In this document: piece by piece, positions 9,205-16,893 of the stretch
How the letters are laid out: each line of letters opens with the position of its first letter
Position numbering within the stretch: the first letter of the stretch is position 1
From: Chryseobacterium ureilyticum
Lineage (GTDB): Bacteria > Bacteroidota > Bacteroidia > Flavobacteriales > Weeksellaceae
Length of the DNA: 64,000 nt
Reading direction: 5' to 3'
Assembly (NCBI RefSeq): GCF_900156735.1
Contig: NZ_FTOL01000009.1
Location: forward strand, 112,545-176,544
Translations under genes and position numbers: made by a program
The notes under the pieces: generated by a model
The model's database searches: none
Seen by the model: only the letters and a program-made list of their open reading frames with translations
Told to the model about the DNA's origin: nothing

Positions 9205-9404
9205 TTTTTTTATGTTGAATGTAATAGATAAAGAGCACCGATTGTCTTTATAATAGAAGCAGCAAGAAGGCTGCAATGTCAATACTTTACTCGGTTCCTC
9301 GGATTTGAACTGAAGTATGGACATAAGAGACAGACACGTGTAAATTTTTCAATAAGATCAGTTTTTAATTGCGTTTTGTTTCTTAGGTCAGTAATTAAAA
9401 ACAA

Positions 9405-9428
9405 AAACCTCCGGAGCTCCGGAGGTTT
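9405..9428 (-). terminator. Terminator after pheS
   Basis: A perfect 24-base palindrome (12-bp arms, 9405-9416 with 9417-9428) just past the pheS stop. Read on the minus strand it is followed by a T-rich tract. Confidence 0.85.
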
Positions 9429-9435
9429 GATTTTT

Positions 9436-10446
9436 TTATAAAGTCTTGAATTGCTCCAAGGTTCTGATGTCATTTTCAAAAAACATTCTGATGTCACTCA
9501 TTTGGTAAAGAAGCATTGTTATTCTTTCAATCCCCATTCCGAATGCATATCCTGAATATTTCTCAGAATCAATGTTTACATTCTTTAATACGGCAGGATC
9601 TACCATTCCACAACCCATGATTTCTAACCAACCTGTTCCTTTTGTAATTCTGTAGTCAGTTTCAGAGTTTAATCCCCAATATACATCAATCTCAGCACTT
9701 GGCTCAGTGAACGGGAAATAAGAAGGTCTCATTCTGATTTTAGACTTTCCGAAAAGTTCAGTAGTAAAGAACTGGATCGTCTGCTTTAAATCTGCAAAGC
9801 TTACATTCTCATCAATATATAATCCTTCAATCTGGTGGAAGATACAGTGAGAACGTGAAGAGATCGCTTCATTTCTAAATACTCTTCCCGGAGATAAAAT
9901 TCTGATAGGCGGCTGATTTTCTTCCATAAAACGAGTCTGTACAGAAGAAGTATGCGTTCTCAAAAGAATATCCGGATTTTGCTCAATAAAGAATGTATCC
10001 TGCATATCTCTTGCCGGGTGATATTCCGGAAGATTCAGTGCAGTAAAGTTATGCCAGTCATCTTCAATCTCAGGACCATCTGCAACCGCAAACCCAATTG
10101 ATTTAAAGATTTCAATAATTCTGTTTTTAACCAGATTAATCGGATGTCTTGATCCTAAATCCAATGGAAAAGCAGGTCTTGTAAGATCTTCTTTTTCTAC
10201 GATAATAGAAGATGCAGAAGCATTTTTCAAATCTTCTAATTTCACAGCCACAGCCTGCTTCAGAGTATTGATCTTCTGTCCGAATTCTTTCTTCTGGTCG
10301 TTAGGAACTTCTTTAAATTTTTCAAAAAAATCATTCAGAACTCCTTTTTTACCGTTGTACTTGATACGGAAGTTTTCTATCTCTTCCTTAGAGCTAGCAT
10401 TGAAGCCGTTTACTTCGATCAGTAGTTCTTCTATCTTTTCTATCAT
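9436..10446 (-). CDS. pheS: Phenylalanine--tRNA ligase alpha subunit
   Basis: Catalytic subunit of the alpha2beta2 phenylalanyl-tRNA synthetase. The 336 residues start with the tRNA-binding coiled-coil arm (about 1-90, with 'RIKYNGKKGVLNDFF'). Class II motifs follow: motif 2 with 'SPGRVFRNEAISSRSHCIFHQIEGL' split around the aminoacyl site, 'RMRPSYFPFTEPSAEIDV', and motif 3 'YAFGMGIERITMLLY'. The beta subunit gene is not adjacent, which is usual in Bacteroidota. It is a single-gene unit with a strong terminator. Identification is firm. Confidence 0.97.
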   Translation of the reverse strand: MIEKIEELLIEVNGFNASSKEEIENFRIKYNGKKGVLNDFFEKFKEVPNDQKKEFGQKINTLKQAVAVKLEDLKNASASSIIVEKEDLTRPAFPLDLGSRHPINLVKNRIIEIFKSIGFAVADGPEIEDDWHNFTALNLPEYHPARDMQDTFFIEQNPDILLRTHTSSVQTRFMEENQPPIRILSPGRVFRNEAISSRSHCIFHQIEGLYIDENVSFADLKQTIQFFTTELFGKSKIRMRPSYFPFTEPSAEIDVYWGLNSETDYRITKGTGWLEIMGCGMVDPAVLKNVNIDSEKYSGYAFGMGIERITMLLYQMSDIRMFFENDIRTLEQFKTL

Positions 10447-10517
10447 TATTTTACCCTTTCAAAATGTTTTGCAAAAATACGACTTTTAAGTTGAATATTA
10501 AGTCCGTCATAAAAAAA

Positions 10518-10541
10518 TCTGCCCCTTTTTCTGGAGGCAGA
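10518..10541 (-). terminator. Terminator after the YceI gene
   Basis: TCTGCC (10518-10523) pairs with GGCAGA (10536-10541). On the minus strand the hairpin is followed by seven T residues. Confidence 0.7.
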
Positions 10542-10573
10542 CTTCAATCACTTATTTCACTTAAATAAAAAAA

Positions 10574-11233
10574 TTATTTCTTTTCTAAAGCTTTAACGTT
10601 GATCTGAAGAGTTACCTCATCTTTAATTACCCCGTTTTCAGCAGGAGCCTGAAACTTCACTCCAAACTCTTCTCTTTTAATGTCTTTCGGCTCAGTAGCT
10701 ACACTTACCTCTCCTTCTTTCACAGAAACATTAGCTTTAAACTGAACTGGTTTTGTAATTCCTTTAATTGTTAAATTACCATCCAAAAGAGTATTATAAT
10801 CACCTTCCGTAACAGGAGTAACCTTTGTAATTTCATAAGAAGCCGTTGGGAATTTCTCTACTTCAAAGAAATCACCACTTTTAAGGTGACCATTTAATTT
10901 CCCCATATCCTCAGGACTGTCTTTCAAGTCTACAGAAGTAAGAGAGTTCATATCAGCAACGAATTTACCGCTTTCCAGTTTTCCATCCTTCACCGTTACA
11001 TCTCCACTTTCAAACTTAATTGTTCCAAAATGGCTTGTATTTTCTGATTTAAATACTTTGTATCCCTTCCATTCAACCTTACTGTTTAGCGTATCCAAAG
11101 TGTACTGGCTACCATCTTTGGTAGTTGTCACCTCATTACTTTCACTGCTAAGCGGTTTATCTTTTTTACAAGAAACCATTACAGCAGCAATAAATAAAGC
11201 AGGAATAGCTAGTGAAAACAGTTTTTTTCTCAT
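10574..11233 (-). CDS. YceI family lipoprotein
   Basis: A 219-residue lipoprotein: signal peptide with lipobox VMVSC (C22), a Ser/Thr/Glu-rich linker, then a YceI lipocalin-like barrel. YceI hallmarks visible are 'YTLDTLNSKVEWKGYKV' near the start, 'GHLKSGDFFEVEKFPTASYEIT' in the middle and 'LDGNLTIKGITKPVQFKANV'. Members bind isoprenoid chains such as polyprenyl or ubiquinone-like lipids in the periplasm. It stands alone with its own terminator. The ligand cannot be told from sequence. Confidence 0.93.
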   Translation of the reverse strand: MRKKLFSLAIPALFIAAVMVSCKKDKPLSSESNEVTTTKDGSQYTLDTLNSKVEWKGYKVFKSENTSHFGTIKFESGDVTVKDGKLESGKFVADMNSLTSVDLKDSPEDMGKLNGHLKSGDFFEVEKFPTASYEITKVTPVTEGDYNTLLDGNLTIKGITKPVQFKANVSVKEGEVSVATEPKDIKREEFGVKFQAPAENGVIKDEVTLQINVKALEKK

Positions 11234-11296
11234 TTTTGATATATTTTTATTACTTCCGCTAATATAATAAAAAAAATTATTTTTTCATAAAAACCT

Positions 11297-11304
11297 TACA
11301 TTTG
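11297..11304 (+). promoter_or_regulatory. TAnnTTTG box 4 bases before the ABC ATPase start codon
   Basis: TACATTTG ends only 4 bases upstream of the ATG at 11309. If it is the active -7 box, the mRNA would be nearly or fully leaderless. No TTG box is visible at the right distance, so the call is tentative. Confidence 0.4.
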
Positions 11305-11308
11305 TAAT

Positions 11309-12244
11309 ATGCTACTAGAAATAAACAATTTATTTTTCTCTCACACCAAAGACAAACCGTTGTTTCAGAACCTTAATTTAAGATTTGAAGCCAATAAAAT
11401 CATTGCTCTTGCCGGAGAAAGCGGATGTGGAAAGTCTACCCTTTTAAGCTTGATGTACGGGCTCCTTGATTGGGAAAGTGGAGACATTATTTTTGATGGA
11501 ATCAGACTTCTTGGTCCCAAAGGAAATCTTGTTCCCGGAGAATCTGAAATGAAGTTTGTAGCTCAGAATTTTGATCTTATGCCTTATGCTACTGTGGCAG
11601 AAAATGTAGGTAAATTTATTTCAAATATCAATCTAACAAAGAAAAGAGAAACCGTTATGGAACTTCTTGAAGTAGTAGGACTTCAGGAGTTTGCTAATGT
11701 TCTTCCTAAATACTTAAGCGGAGGACAGCAGCAAAGAGTAGCCATTGCAAGAGCGCTTTCCGTTTTACCAAAACTGCTTATTTTAGATGAACCATTCAGT
11801 AATCTGGATTTTCCAAGAAAAATAGAACTTAGGGAAAGACTTTTTAAGTATGTAAAAGAACATCAGGTTTCCCTCATTATTTCCACTCATGAACTTCAGG
11901 ATATCATGCCTTGGCTGGATCAGATTGTTATTCTTCAGGATGGAAGGTTAATTCAGAATGAAACCCCTGAAGAAACCTATCGAAATCCATACAATCCCTA
12001 TGTTGCCAAATTATTTGGAGAAGTAAATATTTTCAACGAGACAGAAATGGCAGATTTCCAGCTTCCAAAATTCTCTTATTATCCGAAAGAAATAAAAATT
12101 TCAGAAAACGGACTTGAAGCAGAAGTACTGGAAAGCAGATTTGCAGGAAATTATTATTGGAATAAAATCAGAGTAAAAAATAAAGAATTGGTAATGTTCA
12201 CTGATGAAAAACTAAACGACTCAATTAATATTTCGTTTGTTTAA
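11309..12244 (+). CDS. Orphan ABC transporter ATP-binding protein
   Basis: A 311-residue ABC ATPase with Walker A GESGCGKST (36-44), Q-loop Q86, signature LSGGQ (136-140), Walker B LLILDE (156-161) and switch H194. About 90 residues after the ATPase core resemble a TOBE-like regulatory extension, as in PotA/CysA/MalK-type importers. No permease or binding protein gene is adjacent on either side, so the partner is elsewhere. The substrate cannot be inferred; polyamine or anion importers are possible by architecture only. Confidence 0.88.
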   Translation: MLLEINNLFFSHTKDKPLFQNLNLRFEANKIIALAGESGCGKSTLLSLMYGLLDWESGDIIFDGIRLLGPKGNLVPGESEMKFVAQNFDLMPYATVAENVGKFISNINLTKKRETVMELLEVVGLQEFANVLPKYLSGGQQQRVAIARALSVLPKLLILDEPFSNLDFPRKIELRERLFKYVKEHQVSLIISTHELQDIMPWLDQIVILQDGRLIQNETPEETYRNPYNPYVAKLFGEVNIFNETEMADFQLPKFSYYPKEIKISENGLEAEVLESRFAGNYYWNKIRVKNKELVMFTDEKLNDSINISFV

Positions 12245-12377
12245 ATCAAAAATGAATTCCTCAAATTTCTGATGTCAAAGCCTTAGCTGCTTCAGGTTTC
12301 TCAGCTTTCACAAAAAAAACATAACTCATACATTCACTTATACTTATAAATAAAAAAAACACAAACATAAGAAATTG

Positions 12378-12401
12378 TTGTAAAACTTTTTCTTACATTT
12401 G
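12378..12401 (+). promoter_or_regulatory. Promoter-like boxes before a candidate small RNA
   Basis: TACATTTG at 12394-12401 fits the Bacteroidota -7 consensus, with TTG triplets at 12375-12377 and 12378-12380 upstream (gaps 16 and 13, somewhat short). No protein-coding frame starts downstream on this strand before 13514. Confidence 0.45.
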
Positions 12402-12407
12402 TATTTC

Positions 12408-12515
12408 CACAGCATAAGGAAATTTTTGGTTAATTCTCTTTCTGCCTTCTAGACGGACATTAGCAATCTTGCAATTAGGTCTATTGAAAGATTACACTGT
12501 CCAATTTTTTCCTTT
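12408..12515 (+). ncRNA. Candidate small RNA with extended hairpin
   Basis: A predicted transcript of about 110 nt running from the TACATTTG box into a T-rich tract at 12505-12519. Its 3' half folds into a stacked hairpin: GGACA (12455-12459) with TGTCC (12498-12502), AATCTT (12465-12470) with AAGATT (12488-12493), and CAAT (12472-12475) with ATTG (12483-12486), loop TAGGTCT. It does not match the SRP, tmRNA or RNase P signatures I know. It also lies directly 3' of the convergent YjdM gene, so the hairpin could simply be a terminator for the plus-strand side. Identity is unknown. Confidence 0.45.
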
Positions 12516-12517
12516 TT

Positions 12518-12862
12518 TTATGCTTTCTTCACAAATTCGGACTTTAAAGCCATTGCTCCGAAACCATCTATTTTACAATCAATGTTGTGATCACTTCCTG
12601 GTCTTAAGCGGATATTTTTCACTTTAGTTCCTGCTTTCACTGGTTTTGGAGCTCCTTTTACAGGAAGATCTTTTACTACAACTACAGAGTCACCATCCTG
12701 AAGTTCATTTCCGTTAGAGTCCAATATCTTACCCTCGTTTGCTGATTCAGCGGCAACTTCTTCCGGATTCCATTCGTAGAAACACTGAGAACATACCATC
12801 ATATTATCGCTCGGGTATGTAAACTCGGAGCTACATTTCGGACAAAGTACTGTATCACTCAT
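12518..12862 (-). CDS. YjdM/PhnA-type zinc ribbon protein
   Basis: A 114-residue cytosolic protein. The N-terminal zinc ribbon has C7-x2-C10 and C24-x2-C27 followed by YEWNPEE, then an SH3-like 'DSNGNELQDGDSVVVVKDLPVKG' domain and 'KAGTKVKNIRLRPGSDHNIDCKIDGFG', the standard YjdM order and length. The old 'alkylphosphonate uptake PhnA' name does not imply phosphonate metabolism, and no phn genes are nearby. Function in the cell is unsettled. Confidence 0.93.
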   Translation of the reverse strand: MSDTVLCPKCSSEFTYPSDNMMVCSQCFYEWNPEEVAAESANEGKILDSNGNELQDGDSVVVVKDLPVKGAPKPVKAGTKVKNIRLRPGSDHNIDCKIDGFGAMALKSEFVKKA

Positions 12863-13220
12863 ATTTTAATTTTTCACAAAGGTAGTTTTTTTTAAAGGTT
12901 AAAGTCAAGAGATAAAGATCAGTATAGTAGACAATAAGCAGGTTTTGTTTTTACACTAGTAAGTGAATTAAATAAAATGAATTAAGCTAAACGTAAAGAA
13001 AATAAAGGATATTGGTAAACCATGTATATTTTGTTTGTCATTTTTCTTCATTTAAGCAAAAAAAGGAGTTCCATCATCTCTGAATGAAAAGCCACCATTA
13101 CCGAATAAAAAAATTAAATTTTCAGAAAAAATCTTTAAAAATTCAGTAAAATTTATTCAGATCATTTACCTCACAAATTAAATGTTATGTATAATTCTTC
13201 TTCAATCGATACCATTAAAC

Positions 13221-13345
13221 TTTAAACGCTAATGTTCGAAAGGGAGGATATTCATATTATATATTATTTGTCCGCAAAGGCGCTTCACTCAGCCAAGGTA
13301 AATGAGTCACCCTTCCCTGAGCGAAGCGCCCTTGCGAACTCTGTG
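13221..13345. repeat. REP-like dispersed repeat with hairpin
   Basis: AAACGCT at 13224-13230 is followed about 50 bases on by GGCGCTTCACTCAGCCAAGG (13279-13298). An inverted partner at 13311-13330 pairs with it at 17 of 20 positions across a 12-base loop. The left arm recurs as GGCGTATCACTCAGCAAAG at 18676, GGCGTTTCACTCAGCAAAG at 25562 and GCATTTCATTCAGCAAAG at 59978. Three of the four copies have an AACGCT motif about 50 bases upstream. Confidence 0.65.
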
Positions 13346-13480
13346 TTGAAATTTATTAATGTAAAAAAAACTCACAGACAAAACAGATACGAAATTCTTT
13401 GTTTGCCAGTATTCATAAACTCTACACCCTCCTCTTCTCAAACTCTCCCATTCAAATCCACAACTCTCAACTTTAATTCG

Positions 13481-13488
13481 TATTTTTG
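13481..13488 (+). promoter_or_regulatory. -7 box for rsmB
   Basis: TATTTTTG fits TAnnTTTG and lies 26 bases before the ATG at 13514. Its position supports that start and rules against the longer open frame beginning at 13232. Confidence 0.5.
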
Positions 13489-13513
13489 CAGATTCAAACA
13501 GCGAAGCAAATTT

Positions 13514-14719
13514 ATGGAACTTATTCACAGAAACCTGGCTATCGGAATTCACGATGCCTTACAAGAAACATTTTTTGAGAAAAACAAGTATGCTGATAAA
13601 GTTATTGAAAGACTTTTGAAAGCAAACAGAAAATGGGGAAGCCAGGACAGAGCCGTTGTTTCTGAGATCTTCTACAATATTATCCGTTGGAAAAAACGCC
13701 TTGAATATTATATGGGCGAAGGGGTAAAACCTAACAACATCTATAAACTTATCATTGCTTACCTTCTTTGGAGCAAGACTAATTATAAAAAGTTTGAAGA
13801 ATTTGATGGAATCAAGATTGCAGACATTCTTACCAAACTTAAAAAGAACACGGTTCCTACAAAAGCAATAGAGCACTCTATTCCGGACTGGTTAGCAGAA
13901 ACTCTTGAAAAAGAGCTTGGAGCAAATTGGGAAAGAGAAATGATTGCTTTAAACGAGCAGGCTCCTACAGTTTTAAGAACCAACTCTCTGAAAACAACTA
14001 CAAAAGAACTTATTTCTGATCTTTCAGACGAAGGAGTAGTATCCTTCTCTATCAAAAATTATCCGGATGCAGTACAGCTTGAGGAAAAAAAGAATGTTTT
14101 CCTTACCACAGCTTTCAAAGAAGGATTATTTGAAGTTCAGGATGCTTCTTCTCAAAAAATCGGGTATTTCCTTGATGTAAAAGAAGGACAAAGAGTTATA
14201 GATGCATGTGCCGGTGCCGGTGGAAAAACACTTCACCTGGCTGCATTGATGAAAAACAAAGGACAGATTATTGCTTTAGATATTTTCGAATGGAAGCTTG
14301 CCGAGTTGAAGCGTCGTGCAAAAAGAGCCGGTGCTCACAATATTGAAACTCGTATGATTGCTGATAATAAAGTAATCAAGCGTCTTCATGAAAAAGCAGA
14401 CAGATTATTGATCGATGCACCATGTTCAGGTCTTGGAGTTTTGAAAAGAAACCCGGACAGCAAATGGAAAATTGATCAGGACTTCATTGACAGAATCAAG
14501 AAAGAGCAACAACAAATCCTTCAGGACTATTCAAAAATGGTAAAAAAAGGAGGAAAAATGGTGTATGCAACATGTTCTATTCTTCCATCTGAAAACAACT
14601 TACAAGTTGAAGAATTTATCAAGAACAATCCTGGATTCAAAATGATTAAAGATGAGAAAGTTATGCCTAGTCAAGGATACGATGGATTCTACATGGCATT
14701 GATTGAAAGAGTATCTTAA
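13514..14719 (+). CDS. rsmB: 16S rRNA m5C methyltransferase, RsmB family
   Basis: SAM-dependent enzyme that makes 5-methylcytosine in rRNA (C967 in E. coli). The 401-residue product has an N-terminal NusB-like RNA-binding domain with 'NRKWGSQDRAVVSEIFYNIIRWKKRLEYY', then a Rossmann methyltransferase domain with the SAM motif DACAGAGGKTLHLA, the motif IV DAPCSGLG and the motif VI YATCSILPSEN; the last two carry the catalytic cysteine pair. I chose the ATG at 13514 because conservation starts there and a promoter box precedes it; the open frame runs 94 codons further upstream without homology. A hairpin terminator follows. Confidence 0.92.
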   Translation: MELIHRNLAIGIHDALQETFFEKNKYADKVIERLLKANRKWGSQDRAVVSEIFYNIIRWKKRLEYYMGEGVKPNNIYKLIIAYLLWSKTNYKKFEEFDGIKIADILTKLKKNTVPTKAIEHSIPDWLAETLEKELGANWEREMIALNEQAPTVLRTNSLKTTTKELISDLSDEGVVSFSIKNYPDAVQLEEKKNVFLTTAFKEGLFEVQDASSQKIGYFLDVKEGQRVIDACAGAGGKTLHLAALMKNKGQIIALDIFEWKLAELKRRAKRAGAHNIETRMIADNKVIKRLHEKADRLLIDAPCSGLGVLKRNPDSKWKIDQDFIDRIKKEQQQILQDYSKMVKKGGKMVYATCSILPSENNLQVEEFIKNNPGFKMIKDEKVMPSQGYDGFYMALIERVS

Positions 14720-14740
14720 TCTCTCTTAAAATATAATATA

Positions 14741-14764
14741 AAAACTACTCTATGGGGTAGTTTT
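14741..14764 (+). terminator. Terminator after rsmB
   Basis: AAAACTACTC (14741-14750) pairs, with one G-T pair, with GGGTAGTTTT (14755-14764) and runs into a T tract. Confidence 0.8.
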
Positions 14765-14902
14765 TTTGTTTTTAACTGTTAATTTTTAAAAATAAAGTGT
14801 AACATTTTACATCCATTCCCTACTAACTCTATAGATTAAACCCGTTTTGAACCGTAAAGTTAGTTTATAAAATTAAATAACTCTATGGTAAACTTATCCG
14901 AT

Positions 14903-16570
14903 ATGTATAAAAGAATTGTATTAAGCATAGTATTCATTTTCTCTGTATGTCTGTTTTCTGCACAGACCTATGAAATTCAATACACCAGTTCTTATAACGG
15001 AAAAGTAGTATCTGATCAGCCTGCAACTATTGCCTGGGTCAGTGAAAAAGACAATTTTATACTCAATAATACCATTAAAGAACAAAAAAGCTCCTTCCCT
15101 TTTGAAATTACTAAAGTGGAAAAGCCATCGAATACTGTTCTTTCCTATGCTTTTTTAAAACCTGGTGAAATCATTTCCAGCACAGATTCCGAGTCTGTAG
15201 GAAAACAAAATTTTGAGCTTACAAATGAAACAAAGAAAATCCTGGGTTATACCTGTAAAAAAGCGGTTACGAAAGTAAATTCCAACACTATTGAAGTTTG
15301 GTATACCAATGATCTGAAATTACAGGGAGGACCGTCTGTTTTAGGACAGAATTTAGGATTGGTTTTAGAAATTGAAAGAAATAAAAACTCTTTGGTCACA
15401 GCGAGTTCAATTAAAAAGGTTAAAAATACAGGAATCGAGAATATTATCAAAGGTTCCGTTCAGTCAGTAGATCTTTTAAGCTATAAGGATCTTTTATGGA
15501 AAAGCAGATTTATTACGTTAAAAGTTTTCGATAATGAAATCATTAATTTTTCTGATGCTTCAAAGTCTGATGATCAGGTAAAAAGATATGCCAACGGAAC
15601 TATTATTCTAAAAAAAATTAAATTTCCAACTATAGCAGAAGGTGAAAATATCTTTGTAGAGTTAAAACAACAATCCAATGGTGACGCTTATGACAGAACC
15701 GGCACTGTATTTTTCATTCCTCAGGATAAAGAAAAATCTTTTTTTGATGGATTGGAAAAGGGAGCAAAAACCCTTCCTGTGTTTGAAAATGGCAACGGAA
15801 AACAGTATTACGGAATAACAGCTACAGAAAAGTATGCTCCGGCAACGGAAATGATGAGATTCTTTACAGCCTTTGGAACTCATAAGTTCAATCATATCCA
15901 GCTTAAAGATAAAAACTGGCAGACTATTAGCCCTTTCCGACAAGATATTACAGAATTGAAACCTTCACTATCAAATAAAGAACTTTGGGTGGGGACATTC
16001 ATTGGTAATTATGATAAAGGCGGGCACAAAGTAAGTCTGGAAATCACAATCCACAAAAGCGATCAAACGGTTCATAAAAATAATGTATCTATTCCTTTAT
16101 TCAATACTTTAAATATTATGGAAATGGCTGGACAGGATTATTCAACGATGTTCAATCAGGATAAAGGACTTCTTGTAGACTTTACTTTGGACAAAGATTT
16201 AAAAAATGCTCAGCTAAGATATACTACAACCGGACATGGAGGTTGGGAAAATGGGGATGAATTTCTTCCTAAGCCTAATTCTATTTTTGTAGATGGAAAA
16301 TCTGTATTTTCTTTTATTCCATGGAGAACAGATTGCGGTTCATATCGTTTGTACAACCCAGCTTCGGGAAATTTTCAGGATGGACTTTCTTCTTCAGACC
16401 TCAGCAGATCAAACTGGTGCCCGGGAACAGTGACCAATCCAAACTTTATTCCTCTGGGGGATTTAAAAGCAGGAAAACATACCGTTCAAATAAAGATTCC
16501 ACAAGGACCAACAGAAGGAACAAGTTTCAGTTCATGGAATGTTTCAGGAATTTTACTAGGAACCCAATAA
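14903..16570 (+). CDS. PNGase F-II-like glycosidase with N-terminal GLPGLI-like domain
   Basis: Secreted glycan-releasing enzyme, predicted to cleave the Asn-GlcNAc bond of N-glycans. From the ATG at 14903 (555 residues) it has a signal peptide ending LFSAQ; a start at 14885 would put six odd residues before it. Residues about 20-170 resemble a GLPGLI domain ('ILGYTCKKA', then 'EVWYT', then 'GQNLGLVLEIE'). The rest aligns with PNGase F: 'GDAYDR' gives D264, matching catalytic D60 of the classic enzyme, and 'ENGDEF' gives E453, matching E206; 'NWCPG' near the end is also shared. Elizabethkingia PNGase F-II also has an extra N-terminal domain. Activity on core-fucosylated glycans is an inference from that resemblance. 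Confidence 0.8.
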   Translation: MYKRIVLSIVFIFSVCLFSAQTYEIQYTSSYNGKVVSDQPATIAWVSEKDNFILNNTIKEQKSSFPFEITKVEKPSNTVLSYAFLKPGEIISSTDSESVGKQNFELTNETKKILGYTCKKAVTKVNSNTIEVWYTNDLKLQGGPSVLGQNLGLVLEIERNKNSLVTASSIKKVKNTGIENIIKGSVQSVDLLSYKDLLWKSRFITLKVFDNEIINFSDASKSDDQVKRYANGTIILKKIKFPTIAEGENIFVELKQQSNGDAYDRTGTVFFIPQDKEKSFFDGLEKGAKTLPVFENGNGKQYYGITATEKYAPATEMMRFFTAFGTHKFNHIQLKDKNWQTISPFRQDITELKPSLSNKELWVGTFIGNYDKGGHKVSLEITIHKSDQTVHKNNVSIPLFNTLNIMEMAGQDYSTMFNQDKGLLVDFTLDKDLKNAQLRYTTTGHGGWENGDEFLPKPNSIFVDGKSVFSFIPWRTDCGSYRLYNPASGNFQDGLSSSDLSRSNWCPGTVTNPNFIPLGDLKAGKHTVQIKIPQGPTEGTSFSSWNVSGILLGTQ

Positions 16571-16578
16571 AAACAAAA

Positions 16579-16605
16579 CCTTCTTGCATGAGAATTGCAA
16601 GAAGG
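16579..16605. terminator. Hairpin after the glycosidase gene
   Basis: CCTTCTTGCA (16579-16588) pairs perfectly with TGCAAGAAGG (16596-16605). There is no T run on the plus side, so it may be a weak terminator or an mRNA 3' stabiliser. Confidence 0.6.
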
Positions 16606-16839
16606 TAAAAACACAAATGATGAAAAAAAATTATTTCGAGCCACAAAGTAAGGGCTAAAATTCATATAATAAATTACCATAGATTAATAAATATGTCATT
16701 TTTATTTCGTATGGAAATCATCATTTTTTTAGGCTAACGAAAAAAATCAATCAAAAACATACTAATTCTAATAAATAGTTAATAATTTTCTTTAAATAAA
16801 ACTAATTAATGAAAATTATTAACTTATTTAAATTTTTAA

Positions 16840-16870
16840 TTGTTATTTATAAACATCACTTATATTTTTG
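16840..16870 (+). promoter_or_regulatory. asnB promoter
   Basis: TTG at 16840-16842 and TATTTTTG at 16863-16870 are separated by 20 bases, close to the Bacteroidota optimum. The box lies 23 bases before the start codon. Confidence 0.65.
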
Positions 16871-16893
16871 TTCCATAAATAAATAATAAAAAT

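Larger units (their letters stand above)
12863..13513. other. 650-base gap with a REP-like repeat and rsmB promoter
   Basis: There is no convincing gene here. It is AT-rich up to about 13210, then carries a dispersed repeat (13221-13345) with a 20-bp imperfect hairpin, and finally a TAnnTTTG box (TATTTTTG, 13481-13488) 26 bases before rsmB. An open frame continues upstream of rsmB to 13232, but it runs through the repeat and has no coding character. Confidence 0.6.
16571..16893. other. Intergenic gap upstream of asnB
   Basis: A very AT-rich stretch of 323 bases. It holds a hairpin just after the glycosidase gene (16579-16605) and a good promoter (TTG 16840-16842, TATTTTTG 16863-16870) before asnB. 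No gene was found. Confidence 0.7.

Noticed and set aside
9298..9312. A tRNA T-loop-like GGATTTGAAC sequence (minus-strand GTTCAAATCC)
   Set aside because: The bases around it do not form T-stem or acceptor pairs, so it is not a tRNA gene; a remnant cannot be shown.
13232..13513. A 94-codon N-terminal extension of RsmB
   Set aside because: It runs through a dispersed repeat, and a promoter box lies between it and the conserved start at 13514.
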